Positions 28,096 to 37,866 of a stretch of 64,000 bases of DNA are shown piece after piece. Location: the NCBI RefSeq assembly GCF_003151075.1, contig NZ_CP029482.1, positions 744,001-808,000 on the forward strand, given 5' to 3'. A program made the position numbers and the translations under genes. How positions within the stretch are numbered: the stretch's first letter is position 1; each line of letters opens with the position of its first letter. The notes beneath the pieces were generated by a model. That model saw only the letters and a list, made by a program, of their open reading frames with translations, was not told the DNA's origin and searched no databases. Origin of the DNA: Pseudomonas sp. 31-12. Its GTDB lineage: Bacteria > Pseudomonadota > Gammaproteobacteria > Pseudomonadales > Pseudomonadaceae.

Positions 28096-30000
28096 ATGGC
28101 CACTCCCAGCGCTAGCTCTTATAACGCAGACGCCATCGAAGTCCTCTCGGGCCTCGACCCGGTGCGTAAACGCCCCGGCATGTACACCGACACCAGTCGG
28201 CCGAACCACCTCGCCCAGGAAGTCATCGACAACAGCGTCGACGAAGCCTTGGCCGGGCACGCGACGTCGGTGCAGGTCATCCTGCACGCCGATCACTCCT
28301 TGGAAGTCAGCGATGACGGCCGTGGCATGCCGGTGGACATTCACCCGGAAGAGGGTGTGTCGGGCGTCGAGCTGATCCTCACCAAGCTTCATGCGGGTGG
28401 CAAGTTTTCCAACAAGAACTACCAGTTCTCCGGCGGTCTGCACGGGGTGGGTATTTCGGTGGTCAACGCCTTGTCGACCGAAGTCCGGGTGCGCGTAAAG
28501 CGTGACGGCAACGAATACCAGATGACGTTCGGTGACGGTTACAAGAAAACCGACCTGGAAGTGATCGGCACAGTTGGCAAGCGCAACACCGGCACCAGCG
28601 TGTTCTTCGCGCCGGACCCGAAATACTTCGATTCGCCGAAATTCTCCATCAGCCGCCTCAAGCACGTGCTCAAGGCCAAGGCCGTTCTGTGCCCGGGGCT
28701 GCTGGTCAGTTTTGAAGACAAGGCCACCGGCGAGAAAGTCGAATGGCATTACGAAGATGGCCTGCGCTCCTACCTGGTGGACGCGGTCAGCGAATTCGAA
28801 CGCCTGCCGGACGAGCCGTTCTGCGGCAGCCTGGCCGGTAACAAGGAAGCGGTCGACTGGGCGCTGCTGTGGTTGCCGGAAGGTGGTGACAGCGTGCAGG
28901 AAAGCTACGTCAACCTGATCCCGACGGCCCAGGGCGGTACTCACGTCAACGGCTTGCGCCAGGGCTTGCTCGACGCCATGCGCGAATTCTGCGAATTCCG
29001 CAGCCTGCTGCCTCGCGGCGTGAAGCTGGCGCCGGAAGACGTCTGGGAACGCATCGCCTTTGTCCTGTCGATGAAAATGCAGGAGCCGCAGTTCTCCGGC
29101 CAGACCAAAGAGCGTCTGTCGTCCCGCGAAGCAGCGGCCTTCGTGTCCGGCGTGGTCAAGGACGCGTTCAGCCTGTGGCTCAACGCTCACCCGGAAACCG
29201 GCATGCTGCTGGCGGAACTGGCGATCAACAACGCCGGTCGTCGCCTGAAGGCCAGCAAGAAGGTCGAGCGCAAACGCATCACCGCCGGGCCGGCATTGCC
29301 GGGCAAACTCGCCGACTGCGCCGGGCAAGACCCGATGCGTTCCGAGCTGTTCCTGGTGGAAGGTGATTCCGCCGGCGGTTCTGCCAAACAAGCACGGGAC
29401 AAAGAATTCCAGGCAATCCTGCCGTTGCGCGGCAAGATCCTGAACACCTGGGAAGTCGACGGCAGCGAAGTGCTGGCCAGCCAGGAAGTGCACAACATCG
29501 CCGTGGCCATCGGTGTCGATCCGGGCGCGGCGGACATGAGCCAGCTGCGCTACGGAAAAATCTGCATCCTCGCCGACGCCGACTCCGACGGTCTGCACAT
29601 CGCCACCTTGCTCTGCGCTTTGTTCGTCCAGCATTTCCGTCCGCTGGTGGATGCCGGTCACGTCTACGTCGCGATGCCGCCGCTGTACCGCATCGACCTG
29701 GGCAAAGAGATTTACTACGCCCTGGACGAAGCCGAGCGCGATGGCATTCTCGATCGCCTGGTGGCCGAGAAGAAACGCGGTAAGCCGCAGGTCACCCGAT
29801 TCAAAGGCCTGGGTGAAATGAACCCGCCGCAGCTGCGCGAAACCACCATGGACCCGAACACTCGGCGTCTGGTGCAGTTGACGCTGGACGATTTCGAAGC
29901 AACCTCGGAAATGATGGACATGCTGCTGGCGAAGAAACGCGCCGGTGACCGCAAATCCTGGCTGGAATCCAAAGGCAACCTCGCCGAGGTCCTTGGCTGA
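28096..30000 (+). CDS. parE: DNA topoisomerase IV subunit B ParE
   Basis: ATPase subunit of topoisomerase IV, which unlinks daughter chromosomes; 634 residues. The GHKL ATPase site shows VIDNSVDEALAG (Glu catalytic base), DDGRGMPVD and GGLHGVGISVVNALS. The TOPRIM part has EGDSAGGSAKQARD and ADADSDGLHI. ATG 28096 (MATPSASSYNADAIEVL) starts the conserved protein; the frame from 28042 lacks support. Its stop overlaps the start of the next gene (TGATG). Partner ParC is encoded two genes downstream. Confidence 0.97.
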   Translation: MATPSASSYNADAIEVLSGLDPVRKRPGMYTDTSRPNHLAQEVIDNSVDEALAGHATSVQVILHADHSLEVSDDGRGMPVDIHPEEGVSGVELILTKLHAGGKFSNKNYQFSGGLHGVGISVVNALSTEVRVRVKRDGNEYQMTFGDGYKKTDLEVIGTVGKRNTGTSVFFAPDPKYFDSPKFSISRLKHVLKAKAVLCPGLLVSFEDKATGEKVEWHYEDGLRSYLVDAVSEFERLPDEPFCGSLAGNKEAVDWALLWLPEGGDSVQESYVNLIPTAQGGTHVNGLRQGLLDAMREFCEFRSLLPRGVKLAPEDVWERIAFVLSMKMQEPQFSGQTKERLSSREAAAFVSGVVKDAFSLWLNAHPETGMLLAELAINNAGRRLKASKKVERKRITAGPALPGKLADCAGQDPMRSELFLVEGDSAGGSAKQARDKEFQAILPLRGKILNTWEVDGSEVLASQEVHNIAVAIGVDPGAADMSQLRYGKICILADADSDGLHIATLLCALFVQHFRPLVDAGHVYVAMPPLYRIDLGKEIYYALDEAERDGILDRLVAEKKRGKPQVTRFKGLGEMNPPQLRETTMDPNTRRLVQLTLDDFEATSEMMDMLLAKKRAGDRKSWLESKGNLAEVLG

Positions 30001-30989
30001 TGCGGGTTGGCTTTGCCCTGGCGTGTGCGTTACTCCTGACCTCCGTTTCGGCGCTTGCCGAACCGGCACCGGAGTTGCGCCTGTTGTCCGAGCATCCCGT
30101 CGACGGCATGCGCGGCGGCAACCTGTCGGGGCTGGCCCAGTGCGGCAAGGACCTGTGGACGATCTCCGATCGCGATGATGATCAGATCTACCGCCTCGAT
30201 ACCCGCGACACGGTCTGGCAGGCCGAAACCGTGGGCATCGGCGTTCCTCCGGTGCCGGACAGCGGTTTGCCCTGGGGCTTGCGCTCCCGGGCCTGGGTCG
30301 CGGCGTTTGTACGGGGCGGCGACCTGGACTTTGAAGGCATCACCTGCGACAGCGCCGGTAATCGCTACATCGTCAGCGAGTCCCATGCAGCGGTCCTGCA
30401 AGTGCCGCCTGTTGGGCCTTCGTCCTGGCTGAAAATCTCGCCCATGCTGGTTCGCGAAGCGCGGGCCAGCGGCATGCTGTTGCAATTCAATGGACTCTTT
30501 GAGGGCCTGGCAATCAATCCGGCGGGCGATCAAATGTGGCTCGCCGCCGAGCGCCAAAGCCGTGGCTTGCTGCTGATCAAGCGCAAACAGACGGTGTGGG
30601 ATTGCGACGGTGGCTGCGTGCTGCTGAGCGAGGCGGGGAAAGAAATGCAGCCGGCACAGTTTCCACGGGCCAAAGCCGTTACTCGGGACTTCGCCGATGT
30701 ATCGCTGTTCAACGGCAAGCTGTTTACCCTTGAGCGCAACGCTTACCAGATCTGCCGCCGCGACCCGGTGACGGCCAAGGTCGAGCGCTGCTGGTCGTTT
30801 GCCGATGAAGCCTTGCAGGAACACCGGCGCTATCAAAATCCGTTTGGCCTGACTGAAGCGTTGATTGTCGATGCCGAGGGTGCCTGGGTCGGCACCGACA
30901 ACAACAACGATGCACGCGCCGATGGCGAGGTTCGCCCGGTGGTCTGGCGCTTCGCCGCGCCTGAAGGTGGCTGGAGTGCCAAGCCGTGA
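30000..30989 (+). CDS. Esterase-like activity of phytase family protein (exported)
   Basis: A 329-residue exported protein: signal peptide MRVGFALACALLLTSVSALAE, then a beta-propeller-type domain with LSGLAQCGKDLWTISDRDDDQIY and a second part FEGLAINPAGDQMWLAAER, the pattern of the phytase-like esterase family. Encoded between parE and parC and translationally coupled to both neighbours (TGATG with parE; GTGA with the next gene). Position corresponds to PA4966. Enzymatic activity is inferred from the family only. Confidence 0.82.
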   Translation: MRVGFALACALLLTSVSALAEPAPELRLLSEHPVDGMRGGNLSGLAQCGKDLWTISDRDDDQIYRLDTRDTVWQAETVGIGVPPVPDSGLPWGLRSRAWVAAFVRGGDLDFEGITCDSAGNRYIVSESHAAVLQVPPVGPSSWLKISPMLVREARASGMLLQFNGLFEGLAINPAGDQMWLAAERQSRGLLLIKRKQTVWDCDGGCVLLSEAGKEMQPAQFPRAKAVTRDFADVSLFNGKLFTLERNAYQICRRDPVTAKVERCWSFADEALQEHRRYQNPFGLTEALIVDAEGAWVGTDNNNDARADGEVRPVVWRFAAPEGGWSAKP

Positions 30990-31510
30990 GCCAGCAAACG
31001 CCGGGAAAGCGCGCCGGACGGGTGTTCATGGTGCTGGCCTGGTGCGCGGCGCTGTTTCTGGCGACACGGTTTTTCGGGCAGTGGGAAGATCGGCAGCAAA
31101 ATCCCAATGTGGTCGTCAGCTCGGAACAGGGCGACGGTTTTATTGAAGTGAAACTGGCCAGCAACACCCAGGGGCACTTCGTCGCCAGCGGCCAGATCAA
31201 CGGCCAGCCGGTGGATTTCATGCTCGATACCGGGGCAACCGATGTGGCCATCCCGGCGGACATGGCCGAACGGCTGAAACTGGAAAAAGGCTTCGGGGTG
31301 ACCCTGAGCACCGCCAACGGTCGCACCGAGGGTTATCGAACCCGCGTCGACCGGCTGCAACTGGGCGACATTGTGCTGCGTGATGTGCGCGCCATCGTCG
31401 TGCCAGGCCTGGATGGCAAGCAAGTGCTGCTCGGTATGAGCGCGCTGAACAAACTTGAATTTACCCAGCGCGGTGGCACCATGCTGCTGCGCCAGACAAC
31501 GAACCGATGA
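30986..31510 (+). CDS. Retropepsin-like aspartic protease (TIGR02281 type), membrane anchored
   Basis: A 174-residue clan AA protease homologue. One N-terminal membrane anchor ([18 protein letters not shown], about 13-30), then a single retropepsin domain with the active-site triad DTGATD ([12 protein letters not shown], about residues 78-89). Such proteins act as dimers, so the single site per chain is normal. GTG 30986 overlaps the previous stop (GTGA). Position matches PA4965. The substrate is unknown; the catalytic domain is predicted on the periplasmic side. Confidence 0.85.
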   Translation: MSQQTPGKRAGRVFMVLAWCAALFLATRFFGQWEDRQQNPNVVVSSEQGDGFIEVKLASNTQGHFVASGQINGQPVDFMLDTGATDVAIPADMAERLKLEKGFGVTLSTANGRTEGYRTRVDRLQLGDIVLRDVRAIVVPGLDGKQVLLGMSALNKLEFTQRGGTMLLRQTTNR

Positions 31511-31517
31511 GGCCCGC

Positions 31518-33785
31518 ATGAGCGACTCCCTTGATCTCAGCCTGGACGGTGTAGAACGCCGGTCATTGGCTGACTTCACCGAAAATGCCTACCTCAACTA
31601 CTCCATGTACGTGATCATGGACCGTGCCTTGCCGCATATCGGCGACGGCCTGAAACCGGTACAGCGGCGCATCATCTATGCGATGAGCGAGTTGGGGCTG
31701 GACGCCGATTCCAAGCACAAGAAATCGGCGCGTACCGTCGGTGACGTGCTCGGTAAGTTCCACCCGCACGGCGACTCGGCGTGCTACGAAGCCATGGTCC
31801 TGATGGCCCAGCCGTTCAGCTACCGCTACACGCTGGTCGACGGCCAGGGTAACTGGGGTGCGCCGGACGATCCCAAGTCCTTCGCCGCCATGCGTTACAC
31901 CGAAGCGCGGCTGTCGCGTTATTCCGAGGTGCTGCTCAGCGAACTGGGGCAGGGCACCGCGGACTGGGGCCCGAACTTCGACGGCACCCTCGACGAACCG
32001 CTCGTGTTACCTGCACGTTTGCCGAACATCCTGCTCAACGGCACCACCGGCATCGCCGTGGGCATGGCTACCGACGTACCGCCGCACAACCTGCGCGAAG
32101 TCGCGACGGCGTGTGTGCGTTTGCTGGATGAACCGAAAGCCACGGTCGAACAGCTCTGCGAACACATCCAGGGCCCGGATTACCCGACCGAAGCGGAAAT
32201 CATCACCCCCCGCGCCGATCTGCTGAAAATGTACGAAACCGGCAAGGGTTCGGTGCGCATGCGTGCCGTGTACCACATCGAAGACGGCGACATCATCGTC
32301 ACCGCGCTGCCGCATCAGGTGTCCGGTGCCAAGGTGCTGGAACAGATCGCCGCGATGATGCAGGCCAAACCGTCCAAGGCTCCGCAGATCGCTGACCTGC
32401 GCGACGAGTCCGACCACGAGAACCCGTGCAGGATCGTGATCATTCCGGGCGCGCGGAAGAACTTCGACCACGATGCGCTGATGCAGCACCTGTTCGCCAG
32501 CACCGAGCTGGAGTCGAGCTACCGGGTCAACATCAACATCATTGGTCTTGACGGCAAGCCCCAGCTGAAAAACCTGCGTGCGCTGCTGGTCGAGTGGCTG
32601 GAATTCCGGGTTCAGACCGTACGTCGTCGTCTGCAATTTCGCCTCGACAAGGTCGAGCGTCGCTTGCACCTGTTGGACGGTTTGTTGATTGCCTACCTCA
32701 ACCTGGATGAAGTGATCCACATCATCCGCACCGAGGAGCACCCGAAAGCCGCGCTGATCGAGCGTTTCGCCCTGAGCGAAATCCAGGCCGACTACATCCT
32801 CGACACCCGTTTGCGTCAGTTGGCGCGACTGGAAGAAATGAAGCTGCGCACCGAGCAGGATGAACTGCTCAAGGAACAAGCCAAGCTGCAAGCCCTGCTG
32901 GGCAGCGAAGCCAAGCTGAAAAAACTGGTGCGCACCGAGCTGATCAAGGACGCCGAGACCTATGGCGACGACCGTCGCTCGCCAATCGTCGAGCGCACCG
33001 AAGCCAAGGCCTTGACCGAGCACGATCTGCTGCCGAACGAGAAAGTCACCGTCGTGCTGTCGGAAAAAGGTTGGGTCCGTTCCGCCAAAGGCCACGAGAT
33101 CGACGCCACCGGGCTTTCCTACAAGGCCGGGGACGGATTCAAGGCGCTGGCGCCGGGTCGTTCAAACCAGTTTGCGGTGTTTATCGACTCCACCGGTCGC
33201 AGTTATTCGGTGGCCGCGCACACGTTGCCATCGGCCCGTGGCCAGGGCGAGCCGTTGACCGGCCGTCTTACGCCGCCGCCAGGGGCGACTTTTGAATGCG
33301 TGCTGATGCCGGAAGACGATTCGCTGTACGTGATCGCCTCCGACGCCGGTTACGGCTTCGTGGTCAAGGGTGAAGACCTGCAAGCCAAGAACAAGGCCGG
33401 CAAGGCGCTGTTGAGCTTGCCGAACAACTCGAAGGTCATCCTTCCGCGTCCGGTAACGGATCGCGAGAATAACTGGCTGGCCTCGGTGACCACCGAAGGT
33501 CGCCTGCTGATCTTCAAGATCAGTGATCTGCCACAATTAGGTAAGGGCAAAGGCAACAAGATCATCGGGATCAACGGTGAGCGTGTGGCCAGTCGCGAAG
33601 AATATGTCACGGACATCGCCGTACTGCCGGATGGCGCCACCTTGGTGCTTCAGGCCGGAAAACGTACGTTGTCGCTGAAAGCGGACGACCTCGAACACTA
33701 CAAAGGTGAGCGTGGGCGTCGTGGTAACAAACTGCCACGCGGCTTCCAGCGGGTCGATGCGCTGCTCGTCGAAAACCTCAATTAA
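31518..33785 (+). CDS. parC: DNA topoisomerase IV subunit A ParC
   Basis: DNA breakage-reunion subunit of topoisomerase IV, 755 residues. The N-terminal winged-helix domain has the catalytic tyrosine in [11 protein letters not shown] and the quinolone region [15 protein letters not shown], with the wild-type Ser and Glu. A tower and coiled coil follow (about 350-500), and the C-terminal beta-pinwheel starts near 500. ATG 31518 lies 7 bases after the stop of the protease gene; the frame upstream to 31455 overlaps that gene and is not used. Confidence 0.97.
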   Translation: MSDSLDLSLDGVERRSLADFTENAYLNYSMYVIMDRALPHIGDGLKPVQRRIIYAMSELGLDADSKHKKSARTVGDVLGKFHPHGDSACYEAMVLMAQPFSYRYTLVDGQGNWGAPDDPKSFAAMRYTEARLSRYSEVLLSELGQGTADWGPNFDGTLDEPLVLPARLPNILLNGTTGIAVGMATDVPPHNLREVATACVRLLDEPKATVEQLCEHIQGPDYPTEAEIITPRADLLKMYETGKGSVRMRAVYHIEDGDIIVTALPHQVSGAKVLEQIAAMMQAKPSKAPQIADLRDESDHENPCRIVIIPGARKNFDHDALMQHLFASTELESSYRVNINIIGLDGKPQLKNLRALLVEWLEFRVQTVRRRLQFRLDKVERRLHLLDGLLIAYLNLDEVIHIIRTEEHPKAALIERFALSEIQADYILDTRLRQLARLEEMKLRTEQDELLKEQAKLQALLGSEAKLKKLVRTELIKDAETYGDDRRSPIVERTEAKALTEHDLLPNEKVTVVLSEKGWVRSAKGHEIDATGLSYKAGDGFKALAPGRSNQFAVFIDSTGRSYSVAAHTLPSARGQGEPLTGRLTPPPGATFECVLMPEDDSLYVIASDAGYGFVVKGEDLQAKNKAGKALLSLPNNSKVILPRPVTDRENNWLASVTTEGRLLIFKISDLPQLGKGKGNKIIGINGERVASREEYVTDIAVLPDGATLVLQAGKRTLSLKADDLEHYKGERGRRGNKLPRGFQRVDALLVENLN

Positions 33786-33800
33786 GCGTCCTAGAGCGCT

Positions 33801-33826
33801 CGATCTACGATTTAACGCGTAGATCG
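33801..33826 (+). terminator. Hairpin after parC
   Basis: CGATCTACG (33801-33809) and CGTAGATCG (33818-33826), a perfect 9-bp stem 16 bases after the parC stop. There is no T-run. Confidence 0.4.
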
Positions 33827-33961
33827 ACGCTTTGGCGCTGGAGTCGGAACGCATATTCACGGATGATATGGCCTTTCAAGCGCCGGCGTGGCCGAGCGTT
33901 CTTCATATTTATTGAGTATTTTCACTGTGGTGAGCCTTGTGGCAACCACCTGGATGGGACG

Positions 33962-34675
33962 ATGACTGCTCTGCGCCTTCCTTTTATTTTGATGCTCGCC
34001 GGCGTTCTTGGCCTGGCGGGTTGCAGCGTTCACCAACCGGTGTCGCTGTATCAGCTGGACAGCGGAAGTCCGGCTCAGCCTGCGCAAAGTGCGGGTATGG
34101 CGGTTTTGCTGGGCCCGGTAACGGTTGCGGATTACCTGCAGCGCGAAACCCTGTTGCAGCGCCAGCCCGATGGCAGCCTTCAAGCATCGACGGACGGTCG
34201 TTGGGCGGGGAGCCTGTCTTCCGACATCGATCAGCTGTTGCTGCGTCAGGTAGCGGGCCATCTGGACAGCCAGCGCGTGGTGCTGGCACCGGCAACATTG
34301 GGCTTCACACCGGATGTTCAGGTGCTGCTGACGATTACTCGCCTGGACTCGGGCGAATCGCAGCCGGCGATCCTCGATGCGCAATGGCGTCTGATCGATC
34401 GTCGTGGTCAAGTTCGCGATAACCGCATCATTCACCTGCAGGAACAGCATGCAGGCGGCACGGCCGCACAGGTTCAGGCTCAGGGCGTTTTGCTCCAGCG
34501 TCTGGCCGAGCAGTTGTCGGTGGCGCTCAAGCCGCTGGCTAATCAGCCGCCGATTGCAGAAGCGCCGAAGAAGCCTGCTCCGAAGCCTGTTGCACCCGCG
34601 GCCGAGCAAGAGAAGCAGCCGAAAATCCCGATGGCTTCGCCGATCCGGACCGATATGGAAGTGTTCAGGTTCTAA
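33962..34675 (+). CDS. PqiC-like ABC-type transport auxiliary lipoprotein (DUF330)
   Basis: A 237-residue outer membrane lipoprotein candidate. Signal peptide with lipobox LAGC (MTALRLPFILMLAGVLGLAGC, Cys21), then the PqiC/YmbA-like domain (SVHQPVSLYQLDSG, VLLGPVTVADYLQRETL, RWAGSLSSDIDQLLLRQV). The C-terminus (about 195-230) is a Lys/Pro/Ala-rich, probably disordered tail. No pqiA or pqiB gene is next to it, so it is an orphan auxiliary lipoprotein. ATG 33962 is chosen for the signal peptide; the open frame starts at 33863 but gives no sensible N-terminus. Confidence 0.82.
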   Translation: MTALRLPFILMLAGVLGLAGCSVHQPVSLYQLDSGSPAQPAQSAGMAVLLGPVTVADYLQRETLLQRQPDGSLQASTDGRWAGSLSSDIDQLLLRQVAGHLDSQRVVLAPATLGFTPDVQVLLTITRLDSGESQPAILDAQWRLIDRRGQVRDNRIIHLQEQHAGGTAAQVQAQGVLLQRLAEQLSVALKPLANQPPIAEAPKKPAPKPVAPAAEQEKQPKIPMASPIRTDMEVFRF

Positions 34676-34695
34676 GCCTGGATTGATTCAACACA

Positions 34696-34723
34696 AAGCC
34701 CGCCGTGATGCGGGTTTTGTTGT
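34696..34723 (+). terminator. Rho-independent terminator
   Basis: AGCCCGC-CGTGAT-GCGGGTT followed by TTGTTGTTT, 20 bases after the PqiC-like gene. Confidence 0.75.
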
Positions 34724-34756
34724 TTCTGGAGGTTGGAGATCTCTGGTGCTGCTGAT

Positions 34757-34788
34757 GGCCTCTTCGCGGGCTTGCCCGCGAAGAGGCC
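34757..34788. repeat. Perfect REP-like palindrome
   Basis: A 15-bp perfect stem with a 2-nt loop (GGCCTCTTCGCGGGC TT complement) between two terminators. Confidence 0.75.
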
Positions 34789-34798
34789 GGAACAGCAA

Positions 34799-34842
34799 CA
34801 AAAAAGCCCGCAGACGAGTGATCATCTGCGGGCTTCTCTTTA
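34799..34842 (-). terminator. Rho-independent terminator on the minus strand
   Basis: On the minus strand: AAGCCCGCAGATGATCAC... stem CCCGCAGA/TCTGCGGG followed by TTTTTTG. It ends the YtjB-family gene that stops at 34859. Confidence 0.8.
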
Positions 34843-34858
34843 CATCAAGGGCTAAGGC

Positions 34859-36391
34859 TTACGCCCGACGCTCATGCATCCGCGCCAGTTGCCGCTCCAG
34901 CATCGACGGATAAGGCTCCATCAACCGCTCCACACAACACGCGCCCTCAGGACTCGCAATCGGGCGAATCCGTGCACGCTGACGGATCAGCGCGTCGTCA
35001 CTGATCTTGCGCTCCACCAGCAGCAGGTTGCGGCTGTGTTGCGAAAGGGCTAAGGCATCCTGAGCGGCTTCGGTCAGCAGCAGGTCGATCTGGCTCAGAC
35101 CGAACAACTCGTCGCCCAGCGTCAGGCCCAGCTGCAATTGCAGAGTGATGCCGCTGTCCGCGACTTCGATCTGCAACTGATGGCCCAAGGCTCGCAGCAA
35201 CTCACCGCAGCAGATCGCGTTAGTCAGGTAATCGTCGCCGCTGTCTTCGGTGTGGAACAGCATCAGCGTGCTGCCATCGTTCAGGGTGTGCAGTTCGCTC
35301 TGATAGAGCGAAGCCGCCTGATCGAGGCAATCGCGATAGCGTTTCAGCAATTCTTCCAGGCGGGTGCGAGGCAGGCGACGCAGCTGATCCTGAGCGCCCA
35401 GTTGCACGGCCAGGACGGCGCTGTGTTGTGGCACGCTCGAGATCACCGGTTTTGCGACCGGTTTAGGCGCAACGTCGGCCGATTCATCGCGCAAGTCGGC
35501 AAACGCATCATCGTCATCGTCGTCTTCAACGGTGCTGACACTGCGCCGCGGTGCAGGCTTGAGGCCGGCCACTGGCTTGCTTTCATCGAAACTCGGATCC
35601 CGCAGGTTGCGCACTTCGAAGGTCGGCTCGTTGTCGTCGGCGTCTTCGTAGTCGCTTTCGTCGTATTCCGGCTCCGGCACAGGTTCCGGTTCGGCCGGCT
35701 CCGGCGCGAAGTTGGCGTGCAGCTGACGGGCCAGGTCGCCGATCTCGTCCTGGCGCTCGGTGGCCGGGGTGTATTCGTCGATATTGCGCAGCCACACCCG
35801 CAGTTGCAGCAGCGGCGTGGAGATGTGCCGACCCAGGCGCAGGCTCAAGGCCAGGGACAGGGCTAGCAGGATTGCACTCAAAATGCCCATGCTTTGCAGG
35901 CTGATGGTCATCGGCTGCTGGAACTGATCCATGTCCAGACTGATGCGCAGTTGCCCGGCGGTCACGTCCTGGAAGGTGATCTTGCTCTGGTACATGCCCT
36001 CGGCTTCGCCCAACAGACTGTGCTTGGGGCGTTGACCGGCTTCGGCGAGGATGCGGTTATCCACGCTGTAGATGGCGGCATGGGCCACCAGCTTGTTTTT
36101 GGTCAGGTTGTTGAGCAACACGTTGAGGCTGAGGATGTCGTTGGACACCAACAGCTCCGTGGCGGAGGTGGCGGTCTGCGTGGTCAGGCTTTCGCCCAGC
36201 GCATCGGCCTGCTCGTGCATGGCCTGCTTGAACTGCAAACCCATCACACAGGCGTAGATCACCAGGGCCAGAGCGACCAGGATCACGTTATGGCTGGCGA
36301 TGCGCAATGCAATCGGTACACGGCGGTGGCGCAGTGCACGGAAGATCAGCAGAAAGAAGTTATCGGTTTTTACTGGCGTGGGCCGGTTCAC
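34859..36391 (-). CDS. AhpA/YtjB family membrane protein
   Basis: A 510-residue inner membrane protein. A first helix near 30-50 (NVILVALALVIYACVMG), a periplasmic segment about 50-165 and a second helix near 166-185 (GILSAILLALSLALSL) frame a sensor-like N-terminus; an HAMP-like part follows. Residues about 220-330 are very acidic and low complexity, with runs such as EPEPVPEPEYDESDYEDADD and VEDDDDDD. The C-terminal domain (about 330-500) has LHTLNDGSTLMLFHTEDSGDD, faintly cyclase-like. It is divergent from serB, the same arrangement as ytjB (smp) and serB in E. coli. Function unknown. Confidence 0.75.
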   Translation of the reverse strand: MNRPTPVKTDNFFLLIFRALRHRRVPIALRIASHNVILVALALVIYACVMGLQFKQAMHEQADALGESLTTQTATSATELLVSNDILSLNVLLNNLTKNKLVAHAAIYSVDNRILAEAGQRPKHSLLGEAEGMYQSKITFQDVTAGQLRISLDMDQFQQPMTISLQSMGILSAILLALSLALSLRLGRHISTPLLQLRVWLRNIDEYTPATERQDEIGDLARQLHANFAPEPAEPEPVPEPEYDESDYEDADDNEPTFEVRNLRDPSFDESKPVAGLKPAPRRSVSTVEDDDDDDAFADLRDESADVAPKPVAKPVISSVPQHSAVLAVQLGAQDQLRRLPRTRLEELLKRYRDCLDQAASLYQSELHTLNDGSTLMLFHTEDSGDDYLTNAICCGELLRALGHQLQIEVADSGITLQLQLGLTLGDELFGLSQIDLLLTEAAQDALALSQHSRNLLLVERKISDDALIRQRARIRPIASPEGACCVERLMEPYPSMLERQLARMHERRA

Positions 36392-36526
36392 TTGAGCTCG
36401 GCTCTTTTGTCCGTGAAGTTGACGCGCAGTATAGCGACAGGCCCTAGACCGGCAAAGCGCTCACGGTGCCCGATGGTCACTGAAAGTGGGTAGAATGCGG
36501 TTTTTTTCCACTTGCGGGGGTGCGCC

Positions 36527-37741
36527 TTGCGCGAAATCGTCCTGATAAACATCACGGGAGTCGACCGACCGGGTCTGACTGCGGCCATTACCGGCGTTCT
36601 GGCCCAGGGTGGTGTGAACATTCTCGACATCGGTCAGGCGGTGATCCACGACACCTTGTCGTTCGGCATCCTGGTTGAAATTCCTGATACCGAGCAAGGC
36701 AAGTCGGTGCTCAAGGACATCCTGTTCAAGGGTTACGAGCTCGATCAACAAGTGCGGTTCACCCCGGTTTCCGAAGAGGATTACCAGCAGTGGGTGGGCA
36801 ACCAAGGCAAAAAGCGCCACATCGTGACGCTATTGACCCGCAAAGTGACCGCCGGGCAATTGCAGGCCGTGAGCTCCATTACCGCAAAATATGGCCTGAA
36901 CATCGATCACATCGATCGTTTGTCCGGGCGCATGCCATTGGACACCCCGGCCGACAAGGGCAAGGGCTGCATCGAGTTTTCCGTGCGCGGCGAAGCGGCT
37001 GATCCGCAAGCGTTGCGGGCCGAATTCCTCAGCGTCGCCCAGGAACTGAACGTCGACATCGCCTTCCAGGAAGATTCGCTGTTCCGCCGTAACCGTCGCT
37101 TGGCGGTATTCGACATGGACTCGACGCTGATCGAAGCCGAAGTGATCGACGAACTGGCCAAGGCGGCCGGCGTGGGCGATCAGGTGTCGGAAATCACCGA
37201 GCGAGCAATGGCTGGGGAACTGGATTTTCGCGCGAGCTTCAAGGAACGCCTGGCCTTGCTCAAGGGGCTGGACGTCAGCGTGCTGGACTCGATCGGTGCT
37301 TCGTTGCGTCTGACTGAGGGCGCTGAAACCCTGTTCGCCGAGCTCAAGCGCCTGGGCTACAAGACCGCGATCCTGTCGGGCGGCTTCACCTACTTCGCCA
37401 AGCAATTGCAGGCCAAACTGGGTATCGATTACGTGTTTGCCAACGAACTGGAAGTGGTCGACGGCAAGGTCACTGGCGTGGCGGTCGAGCCGATTGTCGA
37501 TGCGCAACGCAAGGCGGATCTGCTGAAGGAATTGGCGCACAAGGAAGGTTTGCGCCTGGAGCAGACCATTGCGGTCGGTGACGGTGCCAACGATTTGCCG
37601 ATGCTGGCGATTGCCGGGTTGGGCGTGGCGTTCCGGGCCAAACCGTTGGTGAAGCAATCGGCGAAGCAGGCGATTTCCACCCTCGGGCTGGATGGCGTGC
37701 TGTATCTGCTGGGCTTTCGGGATCGTGACGGGCAGCTCTGA
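36527..37741 (+). CDS. serB: Phosphoserine phosphatase SerB
   Basis: Last step of serine synthesis, a HAD phosphatase with two N-terminal ACT domains, 404 residues. ACT parts: EIVLINITGVDRPGLTAAI (about 3-21) and HIVTLLTRKVTAGQL. The HAD site is FDMDSTLIEAE (nucleophile Asp196 by this start) with GDGANDLPML as the metal-binding motif. Start TTG 36527 is chosen: GGGGGTG lies 6 bases before and it gives the conserved MREIVLINITG end; TTG 36512 is the alternative. A REPIN follows the stop. Confidence 0.95.
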   Translation: MREIVLINITGVDRPGLTAAITGVLAQGGVNILDIGQAVIHDTLSFGILVEIPDTEQGKSVLKDILFKGYELDQQVRFTPVSEEDYQQWVGNQGKKRHIVTLLTRKVTAGQLQAVSSITAKYGLNIDHIDRLSGRMPLDTPADKGKGCIEFSVRGEAADPQALRAEFLSVAQELNVDIAFQEDSLFRRNRRLAVFDMDSTLIEAEVIDELAKAAGVGDQVSEITERAMAGELDFRASFKERLALLKGLDVSVLDSIGASLRLTEGAETLFAELKRLGYKTAILSGGFTYFAKQLQAKLGIDYVFANELEVVDGKVTGVAVEPIVDAQRKADLLKELAHKEGLRLEQTIAVGDGANDLPMLAIAGLGVAFRAKPLVKQSAKQAISTLGLDGVLYLLGFRDRDGQL

Positions 37742-37757
37742 AGCCTGACTGGGCCCT

Positions 37758-37850
37758 TGTGGCGAGGGAGCTTGCTCCCGCTGGGCTGCGAAGCGGCCCC
37801 AAAAAAAGGACTGCTACGCAGTCCATACGGGAGCAAGCTCCCTCGCCACA
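37758..37850. repeat. REPIN (inverted REP pair)
   Basis: The TGTGGCGAGGGAGCTTGCTCCC family in inverted orientation, 93 bp, with an inner hairpin GGACTGCTACGCAGTCC. It lies between convergent serB and the following minus-strand gene. Confidence 0.9.
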
Positions 37851-37866
37851 GTTATTGGATTCATCC

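Noticed and set aside
28057..30069. 670-codon open frame opposite parE
   Set aside because: Shadow frame of GC-rich DNA; no motif.
33786..33961. Earlier start (33863) for the PqiC-like lipoprotein
   Set aside because: Adds 33 basic and aromatic residues before a clear lipoprotein signal peptide beginning at 33962.
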